Shown piece by piece: positions 18,735-27,366 of a stretch of 64,000 nucleotides of DNA. Below the pieces are notes generated by a model, which saw only the letters and a list, made by a program, of their open reading frames with translations, made no database searches and was not told where the DNA came from. Position 1 is the stretch's first letter. Every line of letters begins with the position of its first letter. The DNA is from Cohnella ginsengisoli (lineage in GTDB: Bacteria; Bacillota; Bacilli; Paenibacillales; Paenibacillaceae): NCBI RefSeq assembly GCF_029525555.1, contig NZ_JAPDHZ010000003.1, positions 434,001 through 498,000 on the forward strand, given 5' to 3'. A program made the position numbers and the translations under genes.

Positions 18735-18771
18735 TTAGTTTTATATAGTAAAGTTAGTTTTATATAATAAA
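18735..18771 (+). promoter_or_regulatory. Promoter with repeated TTAGTTTTATATA element
   Basis: TTTATA at 18740-18745 and TATAAT at 18763-18768 are 17 bases apart. The 13-mer TTAGTTTTATATA occurs twice, at 18735 and 18754. The second copy forms AGTTT-8-AAACT with the following bases, resembling the ATAAAC/GTTTAT palindrome at the IclR promoter. Likely IclR operator and promoter of the SDR-FAH pair. Confidence 0.6.
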
Positions 18772-18793
18772 CTAAAGGATGTGAATACCGATT

Positions 18794-19569
18794 ATGCGGC
18801 TGAACGGAAAAGTATGCTTGATCACGGGTTCGGGTTCCGGCATCGGTAAAGGCTCCGCTTTGCGCTTCGCGCAGGAAGGCGCGTCCGTCATCATTAACGA
18901 CCTGGATCGGGCGAAAGGCCAAGAGACGGTTGACGAAATCAACAAAAACGGGGGGCAACGCCACGTTCATCCCCGGCGACGTCACGTCCCCCCGATGACA
19001 TGGAACGTATGGCGCAGGCCGCCCTTCAAGCGTTCGGACGCGTCGACGTGCTCTTCAACAATGCCGGCATCAGCGGCGTCGGGGCGCTGCACGAGCTGGA
19101 GCTCGAGCAATGGGACAAAGTGATGCGCGTCAATATCGCCGGCGTGTTTTTGCCGAGCAAATACTTGCTGCCGAGCATGATGGCGCGCAAATCCGGCTGC
19201 ATCATCAACATGTCGTCTTGCATCGCCGAGATCGGGCTTGCCCGCCGCGCCTCCTACGCCGCCTCCAAAGGCGCCGTCCTCGCCTTGACCAAGTCGATGC
19301 AGGTGGACTACGCGCCTTACGGCATCCGGGTGAACGCCTTGCTGCCGGGCACCATCTTCACGCCGTTCGTCGAAAACTATTTGAAGACCTCCTACGACGA
19401 TCCGGAAAAAGCGATCGAGGCGATCAAGAGCCGCCAGCTCAGCGGCGAGCTCGGCAGGCCCGAGGACGTGGCGAACGCCGCGCTGTTCCTTGCCTCGGAC
19501 GAAGCCGGCTTCATGATGGGATCGCCCCTTTATATCGACGGTGGCGTGACGTTCGGCAAAAATGCATAA
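18794..19569 (+). CDS. SDR-family dehydrogenase, candidate 2-keto-3-deoxyrhamnonate dehydrogenase (frame broken)
   Basis: NAD(P)-dependent short-chain dehydrogenase of about 257 residues. It has the cofactor motif TGSGSGIG, the NNAG motif, and the active-site Tyr and Lys in YAASKGAV. The first 54 residues are in a different frame from the rest. Two one-base insertions, in the G run 18950-18955 and the C run 18988-18993, explain this exactly and restore NATFIPGDVTSPDDMERM. It is co-transcribed with a FAH-family hydrolase. That pair matches the LRA5/LRA6 steps of non-phosphorylating L-rhamnose breakdown, so oxidation of a 2-keto-3-deoxy sugar acid is inferred. Confidence 0.87.
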
Positions 19570-19601
19570 TGACATTAGACTGCGATAAGGAGACTTAAGA
19601 G

Positions 19602-20495
19602 ATGAGATTCGTAACGATCAGGGAAGACCGCGAGCTCGCGTTAGGCGTTCTCAGAGGAGAAGAAATCGTACACATGCGCAAAGCGCTCGAAGCCGTGCCG
19701 GCACAAGGCGTGCCTGCCGACGTCATGGACTTGATCCGCGGAGGAAAAGAAGCCGTCGCCGCGGTCGAACGTTATATCGTGCGTATTCCGGCGGGGCCGC
19801 AAGCTTACCTGCTGCAGGAAAGCGACGTTCGATTCGGCCCGTGCGTGACGAATCCGGGCAAGATCATCTGCATCGGCTTGAACTATCGCAAGCATGCCGA
19901 GGAATCGAACGCGCCGATTCCCGAATATCCGATATTGTTCAATAAGTTCGGCAACACGCTCGCTGCGCATGGCGACGATATCCCGCTCGCCAACCGGGTG
20001 ACGAGCGAGGTCGATTACGAAGCGGAGCTCGCCATCGTCATCGGCCGGGACGCCAAATACGTCGGCAAAGACGAAGCGCTGGACTACGTGTTCGGCTACT
20101 GCTGCGTGAACGATCTGTCGGCGAGAGATTTGCAGATGCGCACGCACCAATGGCTGCTCGGCAAATCGCTCGACAAATTCAGCCCGCTCGGCCCGTACCT
20201 GGTCACGGCCGAAGAAGTCGGCGATCCGAACGCGCTTGCCATGCGATCCATCGTGAACGGAGAAGTGCGGCAAAACTCAAACACCTCGGACATGATCTTC
20301 CCTTGCGACGAGATCGTCAGCTATGTATCCCAGCATATGACCTTGTATCCCGGGGACGTGATTCTGACGGGAACCCCGGAAGGCGTCGTCCTCGGCCTTC
20401 CCAAAGAAGAGCGCGTGTACTTGAAGCATGGCGATATCGTCACGATCGAGATCGAAAAGCTGGGCTCGCTCACGAACCGGATGGTGGACGAATAA
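19602..20495 (+). CDS. Fumarylacetoacetate hydrolase-family protein
   Basis: 297 residues. The C-terminal FAH catalytic domain shows IICIGLNYRKHAEESN, the metal-binding acidic residues in EVDYEAELAIVIGRDA, VNDLSARDLQ, and PGDVILTGTPEGV. FAH proteins cleave C-C bonds of beta-diketo acids. With the coupled SDR, a 2,4-diketo-3-deoxy-L-rhamnonate hydrolase (giving pyruvate and lactate) is plausible, but acylpyruvase and related activities share this fold. GGAG lies 10 bases before ATG 19602, and a terminator closes the operon. Confidence 0.93.
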   Translation: MRFVTIREDRELALGVLRGEEIVHMRKALEAVPAQGVPADVMDLIRGGKEAVAAVERYIVRIPAGPQAYLLQESDVRFGPCVTNPGKIICIGLNYRKHAEESNAPIPEYPILFNKFGNTLAAHGDDIPLANRVTSEVDYEAELAIVIGRDAKYVGKDEALDYVFGYCCVNDLSARDLQMRTHQWLLGKSLDKFSPLGPYLVTAEEVGDPNALAMRSIVNGEVRQNSNTSDMIFPCDEIVSYVSQHMTLYPGDVILTGTPEGVVLGLPKEERVYLKHGDIVTIEIEKLGSLTNRMVDE

Positions 20496-20529
20496 GCGAC
20501 GCGCTATTTGAAAGGTAGGATAACGCAAA

Positions 20530-20569
20530 CGGGATGAAGCAGAGGAATTCCCAGCTTCATCCCGTTTTT
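20530..20569 (+). terminator. Rho-independent terminator
   Basis: Perfect 11-bp stem (20530-20540 with 20554-20564) and five T residues after the FAH gene. Confidence 0.92.
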
Positions 20570-20664
20570 GCTTGTTGTTTTTCATCGTGAGACCCGCGGT
20601 ACTAACAGCGGCATTCTCGCAGCACGGACCACGCCCTCTCACACGCTGATCACGCAATTCGCAA

Positions 20665-20831
20665 AATAGCGCAAAATTGCGCTATTCTCGTACCCAAGGC
20701 CCCCGCCCACTCCACCGCCGCTCTTGCAATTCGCATAATAGCGCAAAATTGCGCTATTCTCGTACCCACGGCCCCCGTCCACCTACCCGCCTTTCACGCG
20801 ATACTCAAGAATAGCGCAAAATTGCGTTATT
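20665..20831. repeat. Three tandem units with the GCGCAAAATTGCGC palindrome
   Basis: Cores of ATAGCGCAAAATTGCGCTAT lie at 20666-20685, 20738-20757 and 20811-20830 (the last has one change). The period is 72-73 bases. The first two units are nearly identical across the whole period, including GCAATTCGCA before and CTCGTACCCA plus GGCCCCCG after the core. Each core has 10-bp arms around AA. This is the same core as at 9.1-9.3 kb. Confidence 0.87.
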
Positions 20832-21046
20832 CTCGTAACGCAGCCCGCTCGCCTGCCCTCTCTTCCCTCATACACGAGAGCAGGTTGCCGAAAAACAAAG
20901 GAGCCGCCCCGTAAGTCAGCTCATGACTTATGGAACAGCTTCTTTACAGGACGCTGCCGACAATCGACAAGAGGCACTACATAAAGCCTCTCAGCGAAAC
21001 GGCGGCTTCCGCCGATGCGAAGTATTCTTTAATACACTCGCTTCTC
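20832..21046. other. Intergenic stretch with three short hairpins
   Basis: No gene is visible. Hairpins: TAAGTCA-GCTCA-TGACTTA near 20912-20930, AGAGGC/GCCTCT (20970-20991) and CGGCGG-CTT-CCGCCG (21000-21014). On the minus strand these would form the 3' end of the long catabolic operon. A T-rich stretch (CTTTGTTTTT) follows the first hairpin after 14 bases, so termination here is possible but not canonical. Confidence 0.35.
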
Positions 21047-22009
21047 TCACAAGTCCTTTTTGTTCACGACGTTCGGAATCGCCCTTCCCTCGAGGAAGTC
21101 GACGATGCGAGTCGAAGTCAGATTCCGCAGCCGCGCTTCGGATTGCTCGGAGTACCAGGCGATATGGTTGGTGACGATCGCTTTCGGATGATGCAGCAGC
21201 GGATGATCGTCGGCCGGCGGCTCTTCCGTCAAGACGTCCAGGCCCGCAAAGGAAATATCCCCTCGGTTCAACGCATCCAGCAAGTCGCCTTCATGTACGA
21301 GCGGCCCGCGCGAGACATTGATCAGCACGGGCTTCTTGTTCATTTTCGCGATGCTTTGCCGGTTGACGATGTGCTTCGTTTCTTCCACGTACGGGCAGTG
21401 CAGCGAGATCAGATCGGACTGCGCGAGCAATTCGTCCAGCGTTACGAGCTCGACGCCGTCAGGGACGTTGGCCTTGCTCAAGTACGGATCGCTCACGATA
21501 ATCCGGCAACCGAAGCCTTGCATGCGGGCGATGACCTGGGCCCCGATCCGTCCCATTCCGATCAATCCGAGCGTCTGCTCCGACAACGAGAAAATCGGTT
21601 TAAGCTCGGGCATCCGCGTCCACTGGCCCCCGCGAACGAGCGTCGAAGCGGGGAACAGCTTGCGGTGCGACGCGAGCAGCAGGCTGACGGCGTGAACGGC
21701 CACTTCCTCCAGGCAATAGTCCGGCACGTTCATGACCGTGATGCCGCGCTTGCTCGCGGCCTGCACCGGGATGCTGTCCAGGCCGATGCCTTCACGGGCG
21801 ATCAGCTTCAGGCTCGGCATCCGGTCGAGCAGCGCTTCCGTCACTTGCTGCAGCTGGACGACCAGTACCTCGGCATCCTTGACCGTATCCGGCAAATCCG
21901 CCGTCGCCACGCCGTCGTAAACGTCCACTTCGTAGCCGGCTTGACGCAGGATATTTTCCTCGATCGTATAATCGACGGTCGAAAAATTGACCAAAGCTAT
22001 TCTATTCAT
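21047..22009 (-). CDS. D-2-hydroxyacid dehydrogenase family protein
   Basis: NAD-dependent dehydrogenase of 320 residues. The nucleotide-binding motif is GLIGMGRIGAQV. The catalytic Arg is in INVSRGPLV, Glu in VLTEEPPADDHPLL and His in VTNHIAWYSE, so all three are present. It resembles the C-terminal-binding-protein/phosphoglycerate dehydrogenase branch. As last gene of the minus-strand locus it may interconvert a 2-keto and 2-hydroxy acid produced by sugar-acid breakdown. The substrate cannot be read from sequence. Confidence 0.92.
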   Translation of the reverse strand: MNRIALVNFSTVDYTIEENILRQAGYEVDVYDGVATADLPDTVKDAEVLVVQLQQVTEALLDRMPSLKLIAREGIGLDSIPVQAASKRGITVMNVPDYCLEEVAVHAVSLLLASHRKLFPASTLVRGGQWTRMPELKPIFSLSEQTLGLIGMGRIGAQVIARMQGFGCRIIVSDPYLSKANVPDGVELVTLDELLAQSDLISLHCPYVEETKHIVNRQSIAKMNKKPVLINVSRGPLVHEGDLLDALNRGDISFAGLDVLTEEPPADDHPLLHHPKAIVTNHIAWYSEQSEARLRNLTSTRIVDFLEGRAIPNVVNKKDL

Positions 22010-22059
22010 CCGTAGTTGCCGGTCCTTTCCCGCTTATTCTCTTTTCCGCGCCAAGCCCT

Positions 22060-23211
22060 TTAAATTCGTGACAAAGCCCGCTCTACGTCCTCCAGCAAAT
22101 CTTCCGCGTCCTCCAGACCGATGGATAACCGCACCAGCTTATCCACCCTGCTCTCGTACTCGGTCCCGGCGACCGCGTCCCGCTGCCAGCCGATCGCCGT
22201 CGCGTAGACGAGGCTCTCGAAGCCTCCCCAGCTGACGCCGATCTTGAACCATTGCAGGCTATCTATGAACTTGCGCACAGCCGGTTCTCCCCCGCGCAGC
22301 TCGAAGCTGAGCAGCCCCGTCGGCCCGCTCATCTGGGAGACGGCAAGCTCATGCTGGGGATGGCCGGGCAGCAGCGGGTAGTTCACCCGTTCCACCTCGG
22401 GGTGGCTGTTCAGCAGCGCAGCTACGCGCATGGCCGATTCGCCGTGCTGCTTCATCCGCAGTCCGAACGTGCGAAGACCCCGCGTGGCGAGCCAGGCGTC
22501 AAAAGGGGGGGCAGCGCGCCTCCGATCACGCCGATCTCGATGGCGGTCAGCTTCCGAATCGTATCCTGGCTGGAGACGACGACGCCGCCGGTCAAGTCGC
22601 TGTGACCCGACAAATACTTGGATAACGAATGGACGACGACGTCGAAGCCCCAATCCAGGGGCTTGAGCGTCGCCGGGGTCGCGCAGGTATTGTCGATGAC
22701 GGACACCAAGCCATGCGCTTTGGCGATGGCGATCGCGCCGCGAAGATCGAAGACGTCCATGAACATCGTAGAGTAACCTTCCGTATACAGCATGCGGGTG
22801 TTCGGCTTCACGGCGCCGCGAATGTTGTCCAGGTCGCGGAAGTCGACGAAATCGCAGGTCACGCCATAACGCGCCATCCATCCGGACAGCATGGCGTAGG
22901 TGCCGCCGTAGATCGGGTAGCTGCAGATCACATGATCGCCCTGCTTCAAAAAATGGAGCAGCGTCGTAGAGACAGCCGCCATGCCGGACGCGAACACTTT
23001 CGCGGCTTCCCCGTTATCGAGCGCCGCCAGCTTTTTTTTCGAGCATGTCCGTCGTCGGATTACCCATGCGCGAATAACGGTACGGCGCGTCCGACTGCTT
23101 CATCTCGTCAAACGAATTCGCCGTAAACAATGAATTCAAAAATAAAGGAGGCACGACCGCCCCATGAAAGGTTTCTTCGCCGAAATGGGCAAGCATCGTC
23201 TGCATGCGCAT
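22060..23211 (-). CDS. Cys/Met-metabolism PLP-dependent enzyme (cystathionine gamma-synthase/lyase type, frame broken)
   Basis: Fold-type I PLP enzyme of about 383 residues. Three frames carry successive blocks: MRMQTMLAHFGEETFHGAVV to YRYSRMGNPTTDMLE; then VFASGMAAVSTTLLHFLKQG with the PLP lysine in VVHSLSKYLSGHSD; then PFDAWLATRGLRTFGLRMKQ to the C-terminus. One extra base in the eight-T run 23032-23039, and one or two in the G/A run at 22501-22511, account for the breaks. True substrates could be gamma- or beta-substituted amino acids. Its place in a sugar operon is unusual and its role there is unknown. Confidence 0.88.
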
Positions 23212-23286
23212 GGGACTTCACTCCGATTGATGTAATGGTATGCCGCCGGATCTGCCGATCTTCGGGACAAGACGGTTGGAAAGGCG

Positions 23287-24164
23287 CTATCCGCCGAAAG
23301 GCACCGTTGCATAACCTTGGGTAGCGGTCTTGAAGCGAAATACGCCGCCGGCGTGCGGCTCGTCGGCCAATTGCCGCTCGCTGAGGCCTTGCCTGGCCGT
23401 CGTGATGTACAATTCGTCCAGACGCTCGCCGCCGAACGCGCAGGAGGTCACGTGCGAAGCGTCGACGAGGACGGTCTGGAGGCGCGCGCCGGTCGCGGGA
23501 TTGCAGCGAATGACCTTGCCTCCGCCCCAGATCGCGATCCAAAGCATGCCCTCCCGGTCGATGGCCATGCCGTCCGGGAGCCCCTCGTCGTCGCCGAACC
23601 GGACAGCCGTCCTTGGCGCCGTCAAGCTTCCCGTTCCGAGATCGTAGTCGAACGCGACGACTTCCCGGGTCGTCGAATCGATGTAGTACATCGTCCGGTT
23701 ATCCGCGCTCCAGGCTAGGCCGTTGGAGATCGTGACGTCCGTCAGCACCCGGCGGCAGCCGAGATCCGCTTCCAGGCAATAGAGGGCGCCGGACGGGCCC
23801 TCCTCTTTTTCGTCCATCGTCCCCGCCCAGAAACGCCCCGCGGCGTCGCATTTGCCGTCGTTGAACCGGTTGCCGGGCAGATGCGTCTCGATCTCGACGA
23901 TCGGCGCGGCCGCTTGCGAGACCGGGTCGTACCTGTAGAAGCCTTCCCGCATCGCGCAAATAAAGCCGCCCGTACGCGCGGGAACGAATGCGCCGACTTC
24001 TTGCGTCATACTGACGCTTCGGTGCTCCCCGATTCCGGGGCCAGCCGATGGATTTTCTTATCCGTAATGTCGGTCCAATAAAGCCAACCGTTGTCCGAAT
24101 CCCACCAGGGCCCTTCTCCTAGCGTATTTCGCGCATCGTACAATAGCTCCGCCCGATCCGTCAT
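23287..24164 (-). CDS. SMP-30/gluconolactonase-family lactonase (frame broken)
   Basis: Six-bladed beta-propeller of about 292 residues. ATG 24164 with GGAGG 8 bases upstream reads MTDRAELLYDARNTLGEGPW. The frame stops near 24009 and the rest is in another frame (MTQEVGAFVPARTGGFICAM). One base missing from the four-C run 24027-24030 would join them as ESGEHRSVSMTQEVG. The metal ligands of the family are present: Glu in GEGPWW, Asn in ISNGLAWS and Asp in GLPDGMAID. It probably opens a sugar lactone between the dehydrogenase and dehydratase steps of the locus. Confidence 0.9.
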
Positions 24165-24223
24165 CGTTCCCGCCTCCCGTTTCTCCCTTAATGAAGGTCG
24201 TATGGCTTTGCAGGTATGCCTTT

Positions 24224-25285
24224 TCAGATATGGCTTTGCAGAATCCCTCGAAGCAGCGGCGTCAAGCCGTCCGCGATCCGCATATGGCCCAGGTCGGTCG
24301 GATGAACGCCGTCAACGGTGCATTCGTTCCAGATCTCGCCCAGCAGGTCGGCTCCGTCGTGGAAATGAATGAAGCGATCGCCCTGACGCCGCAAGGATGC
24401 CACCAGCTCCCTCTGATAATCCCTTCTGACGACGCGGTCCTCATAGGAAGCCGTATTCGTATGCTCATAGCCGTAGGGAATCCGCGACAGCACGAGAATC
24501 GGCACTTCGGCGTGCTTGCCGCGGAGGATGCGCAGAAACTCGGGCATCGTGCGGATGAGGTCGTCCGCATGCACGTTGTTGGCGTCGTAATCCACGACGA
24601 TTAAAGACGTGTCATCAATGTCGCCGATCATGCGCGCGATCTCCGGATCGCCTTTGCCGTTGCCGGAAAAGCCCAGGTTGATGAATTCCATGTCGAAGCG
24701 GCGGCTCAGTATGTTCGTAAACGACATGCCCGGACGCGACGCGCAGCCGCCCTGCGTAATCGACGTTCCGTACAGGACGACCTTGCGCTGCGTCGGATAA
24801 GCCGGAAATTCGAAAATGCCGGCCTCCGCGTTCATGCCGATCTGCACGTCGCGCACGCCCTGGAACAACGGGAAATTCAGCGTTACATAACGAATTTCAG
24901 GCTGCAGGTTGTCGAAAAAAACGTATTCGTATTCGGCTGCGTCATGCGCAAACCGGGTCGTCCCGTAATAAAGCTGCGCGCCCGGCTTGCCCAAATAACA
25001 GTCAAAGCCGTTGACCGCCGTCGCGGTCACATGCTCGGCGGTGTTCGGCGCGAACAGCTTGGCCTTGATGACCAGCCGGGTGGCGTCGGTCGCAAAGCGA
25101 ATCTGTCCGCCCGACGTGTTGTCCGCCAATTCGTCCAGAATCTCGCGAATGACGCCGGGCCCGACGGTGGGCAGGCGACGATACTTTCGCTCCGTCTGCC
25201 ACCATGCGAACCCGGCGATTTGGAAGGGGGCGCAGTCTGGCGAATGCCATCGCAGCGCCTTCGTATCGCTAGTCGATCCGTTCAT
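24224..25285 (-). CDS. SGNH/GDSL-type hydrolase with N-terminal beta domain
   Basis: 353 residues. The C-terminal SGNH domain (about 165-350) has the nucleophile block VVLYGTSITQGG, block II Gly in INLGFSGNGKGD, and the Asp-His pair in VDGVHPTDLGH. The N-terminal 150 residues resemble the jelly-roll domain of the SGNH acetylesterase-like hydrolases. There is no signal peptide. ATG 25285 follows AAGGAGG. A carbohydrate O-deacetylase acting on imported oligosaccharide is the likeliest role. Confidence 0.9.
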   Translation of the reverse strand: MNGSTSDTKALRWHSPDCAPFQIAGFAWWQTERKYRRLPTVGPGVIREILDELADNTSGGQIRFATDATRLVIKAKLFAPNTAEHVTATAVNGFDCYLGKPGAQLYYGTTRFAHDAAEYEYVFFDNLQPEIRYVTLNFPLFQGVRDVQIGMNAEAGIFEFPAYPTQRKVVLYGTSITQGGCASRPGMSFTNILSRRFDMEFINLGFSGNGKGDPEIARMIGDIDDTSLIVVDYDANNVHADDLIRTMPEFLRILRGKHAEVPILVLSRIPYGYEHTNTASYEDRVVRRDYQRELVASLRRQGDRFIHFHDGADLLGEIWNECTVDGVHPTDLGHMRIADGLTPLLRGILQSHI

Positions 25286-25299
25286 ATCCCCCAGCCTCC

Positions 25300-26205
25300 T
25301 TATCCTCCGGTAACAGTGCCGGTTGAAATCGCTTTGTCCGCCAGCTTCTTGTTGGATACGGCAACGCCGATGACGATCAGCGCGCCGCCCGCGATCTGCG
25401 TCAGCCGAATCGGATCGCCGAGCGCGGCATAGGCCACAAGAATCGCCACGAATGGCGGGATGTTCATGAACATCGCGCTCGTCGAAGCGCCGGCCACGGA
25501 GATGCCCTGGTTCCACCACAAGCCGGCCAGGCCTTGCGCGATTAATGCGACGAAGACGAGCATCGCCCAGGTAAAAGGGCTGCCTCCGGCATGCTGCTGG
25601 CCCTGCGCCCACTCGACCCCCGCGGCCGGGAACAACAGCGCCGTACCGATGAGCGTCGAATAGATCGTTACGTCGATGGACTTCATCGTTTCGGTCGCCT
25701 TCCGGATCAGCAGTACGCTTACGGCCAGCGTCAGCATCGCGAGCAAAATGAAAAAGTCTCCGCGCGAGACGCCAGTGACTTTGCCGCCGTTAAGCACGAT
25801 GGCCGCGACGCCGACGAGCGCCGTCAGCGCACCGCCTACTTTAAAGCCCGTCACCTTTTCCTTAAGAAAAACCCGTGCCAAAAACGTCGTGGCGATCGGG
25901 GACAGGGCGATGATCAAGGCCGCATTTCCCGCGCTGGTGTGCGTCAGTCCGATGAAATAGAAGATCTGGTACATCAGGGAGCTGGTCAATCCGACCAACG
26001 CGAGCCACATCCATTCACGCTTGGTCGGCTTCTTCACCGTCCGACTCATCCATCCTACGCATAACAGAAACAGCGAGGTGACCACGAGCCTGGACAAAGC
26101 CAGCAGGATCGGCGAAAACTCCCGCAGCAGGTAAGCGCTTGCCACATAGTTGCAGCCCCACAAGACGGAGACGGCCAGCAATTTTAAAATGACGGGGCGA
26201 ACCAC
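25300..26205 (-). CDS. EamA-family (DMT) membrane transporter
   Basis: 301 residues with ten predicted helices and the two EamA repeats typical of the drug/metabolite transporter superfamily (first repeat from PVILKLLAVSVLWGCNYVAS; second from GDFFILLAMLTLAVSVLLIR). GTG 26205 begins immediately after the stop of the enolase-superfamily gene, so the two are coupled. It may export a pathway intermediate or by-product. Substrate not deducible. Confidence 0.92.
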   Translation of the reverse strand: MVRPVILKLLAVSVLWGCNYVASAYLLREFSPILLALSRLVVTSLFLLCVGWMSRTVKKPTKREWMWLALVGLTSSLMYQIFYFIGLTHTSAGNAALIIALSPIATTFLARVFLKEKVTGFKVGGALTALVGVAAIVLNGGKVTGVSRGDFFILLAMLTLAVSVLLIRKATETMKSIDVTIYSTLIGTALLFPAAGVEWAQGQQHAGGSPFTWAMLVFVALIAQGLAGLWWNQGISVAGASTSAMFMNIPPFVAILVAYAALGDPIRLTQIAGGALIVIGVAVSNKKLADKAISTGTVTGG

Positions 26206-27366
26206 TTACAAAAGCTGCCCGATGCGCGGCTGGAACTGCGGATCCTGCGGATCGTAGAACACCATTTCCCGCTCGAAGTTCTCGCCGAAGCGGTCGAGCT
26301 TCGTGATGTCCAGATCGATGCCGAAGCCCGGACGGTCCGGCACGGCGATGGCGCCGTTGTTGAAGACGAGCTCCTCGCGAAGCAGATCGCCCTTCATGAA
26401 CTTCAGATGCGTGTCGTTCGCGAACGGGAAGTTCCGCGAAGAAGCGACCATGTGTACGTTGCCGAGCGTGCCGATGCCGGTCTCGGCCCAACTGCCCGTC
26501 ACGCACCAGATGCCCGCGTGGTTGGCCAGATCGACGATCTGCTTGGCTTTGAGGATGCCGCCCGCTTCGGACGGGTACACCAGGAAACAGGCGCAAGCGC
26601 GCTTATCGATCAGCCGCAGCGCATCTTCGTAGGTGGCACAGCCTTCGTCGGCGATGATCGGCACGTCGACGGCGCGGGCGACGGCGGCCATGCCGTCCAC
26701 GTCGTCATACCGCGTCGGCTGCTCGACCATCTGCAGATCGTACTTCTCCATCTTGCGGATTGCCTTGATCGCGGTCGGCACGCTCCAGTTCTGATTGGCG
26801 TCGATGCGGATCTTCATCTTCGGCCCGACCGCTTCGCGCACGGCCTTGACGCGCTGCGTATCGAGGTCGATGTCGCGACCGACCTTCAGCTTCAGTTCGG
26901 TATAACCCGCGGCGGCGAACTTGCGCGCTTCCTCGGCGTTGTTCTCCGGCTTGTCGATGAAAATGTAACCGGAGAAGGCGACCTCCTGCTTCACCTTGCC
27001 GCCCAGCAGGTTGTAGACGGGCGTGTTCAGAATTTTGCCGCGCAAGTCCAGCAGCGCCATCTCTACGCCCGCCATGCCGTAGTAGCCGATCTGCTTCCAG
27101 TTGACGCAGTACTCTTCCAGGCGATGAAGAATCGACTCCAGCTCCATCGGATCGCGGCCGATCAAGAACGGGGCGAACTCCTTGTCCACGACCGTCTGAA
27201 TGACGGGGATCGTCGGTCCGACCGATTCGCCGATGCCGATCAGGCCCTCGTCCGTCTCGATCTGCACGATGAGCGAAGGCGCGCTGTACCGGGTGCCGCC
27301 CGACCATTTTTCGCCTTTGTGAAACGGAATTTTGATCATCTTGGTATGGATCGCCGTTATTTTCAT
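26206..27366 (-). CDS. Enolase-superfamily enzyme (mandelate racemase/muconate lactonizing type)
   Basis: 386 residues with the N-terminal capping domain and a C-terminal barrel. The KxK motif is Lys159/Lys161 (ELKLKVGRD). The metal ligands are Asp189 (IDANQNW), Glu215 (VEQPTRYDD) and Asp240 (IADEGC). At the position of the usual second catalytic lysine, five residues before the GG of SEAGGIL, there is Tyr264. No His-Asp dyad replaces it. In this locus an acid-sugar dehydratase is expected, but the altered active site leaves the reaction open. Its ATG overlaps the upstream dehydrogenase stop (ATGA). Confidence 0.9.
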   Translation of the reverse strand: MKITAIHTKMIKIPFHKGEKWSGGTRYSAPSLIVQIETDEGLIGIGESVGPTIPVIQTVVDKEFAPFLIGRDPMELESILHRLEEYCVNWKQIGYYGMAGVEMALLDLRGKILNTPVYNLLGGKVKQEVAFSGYIFIDKPENNAEEARKFAAAGYTELKLKVGRDIDLDTQRVKAVREAVGPKMKIRIDANQNWSVPTAIKAIRKMEKYDLQMVEQPTRYDDVDGMAAVARAVDVPIIADEGCATYEDALRLIDKRACACFLVYPSEAGGILKAKQIVDLANHAGIWCVTGSWAETGIGTLGNVHMVASSRNFPFANDTHLKFMKGDLLREELVFNNGAIAVPDRPGFGIDLDITKLDRFGENFEREMVFYDPQDPQFQPRIGQLL

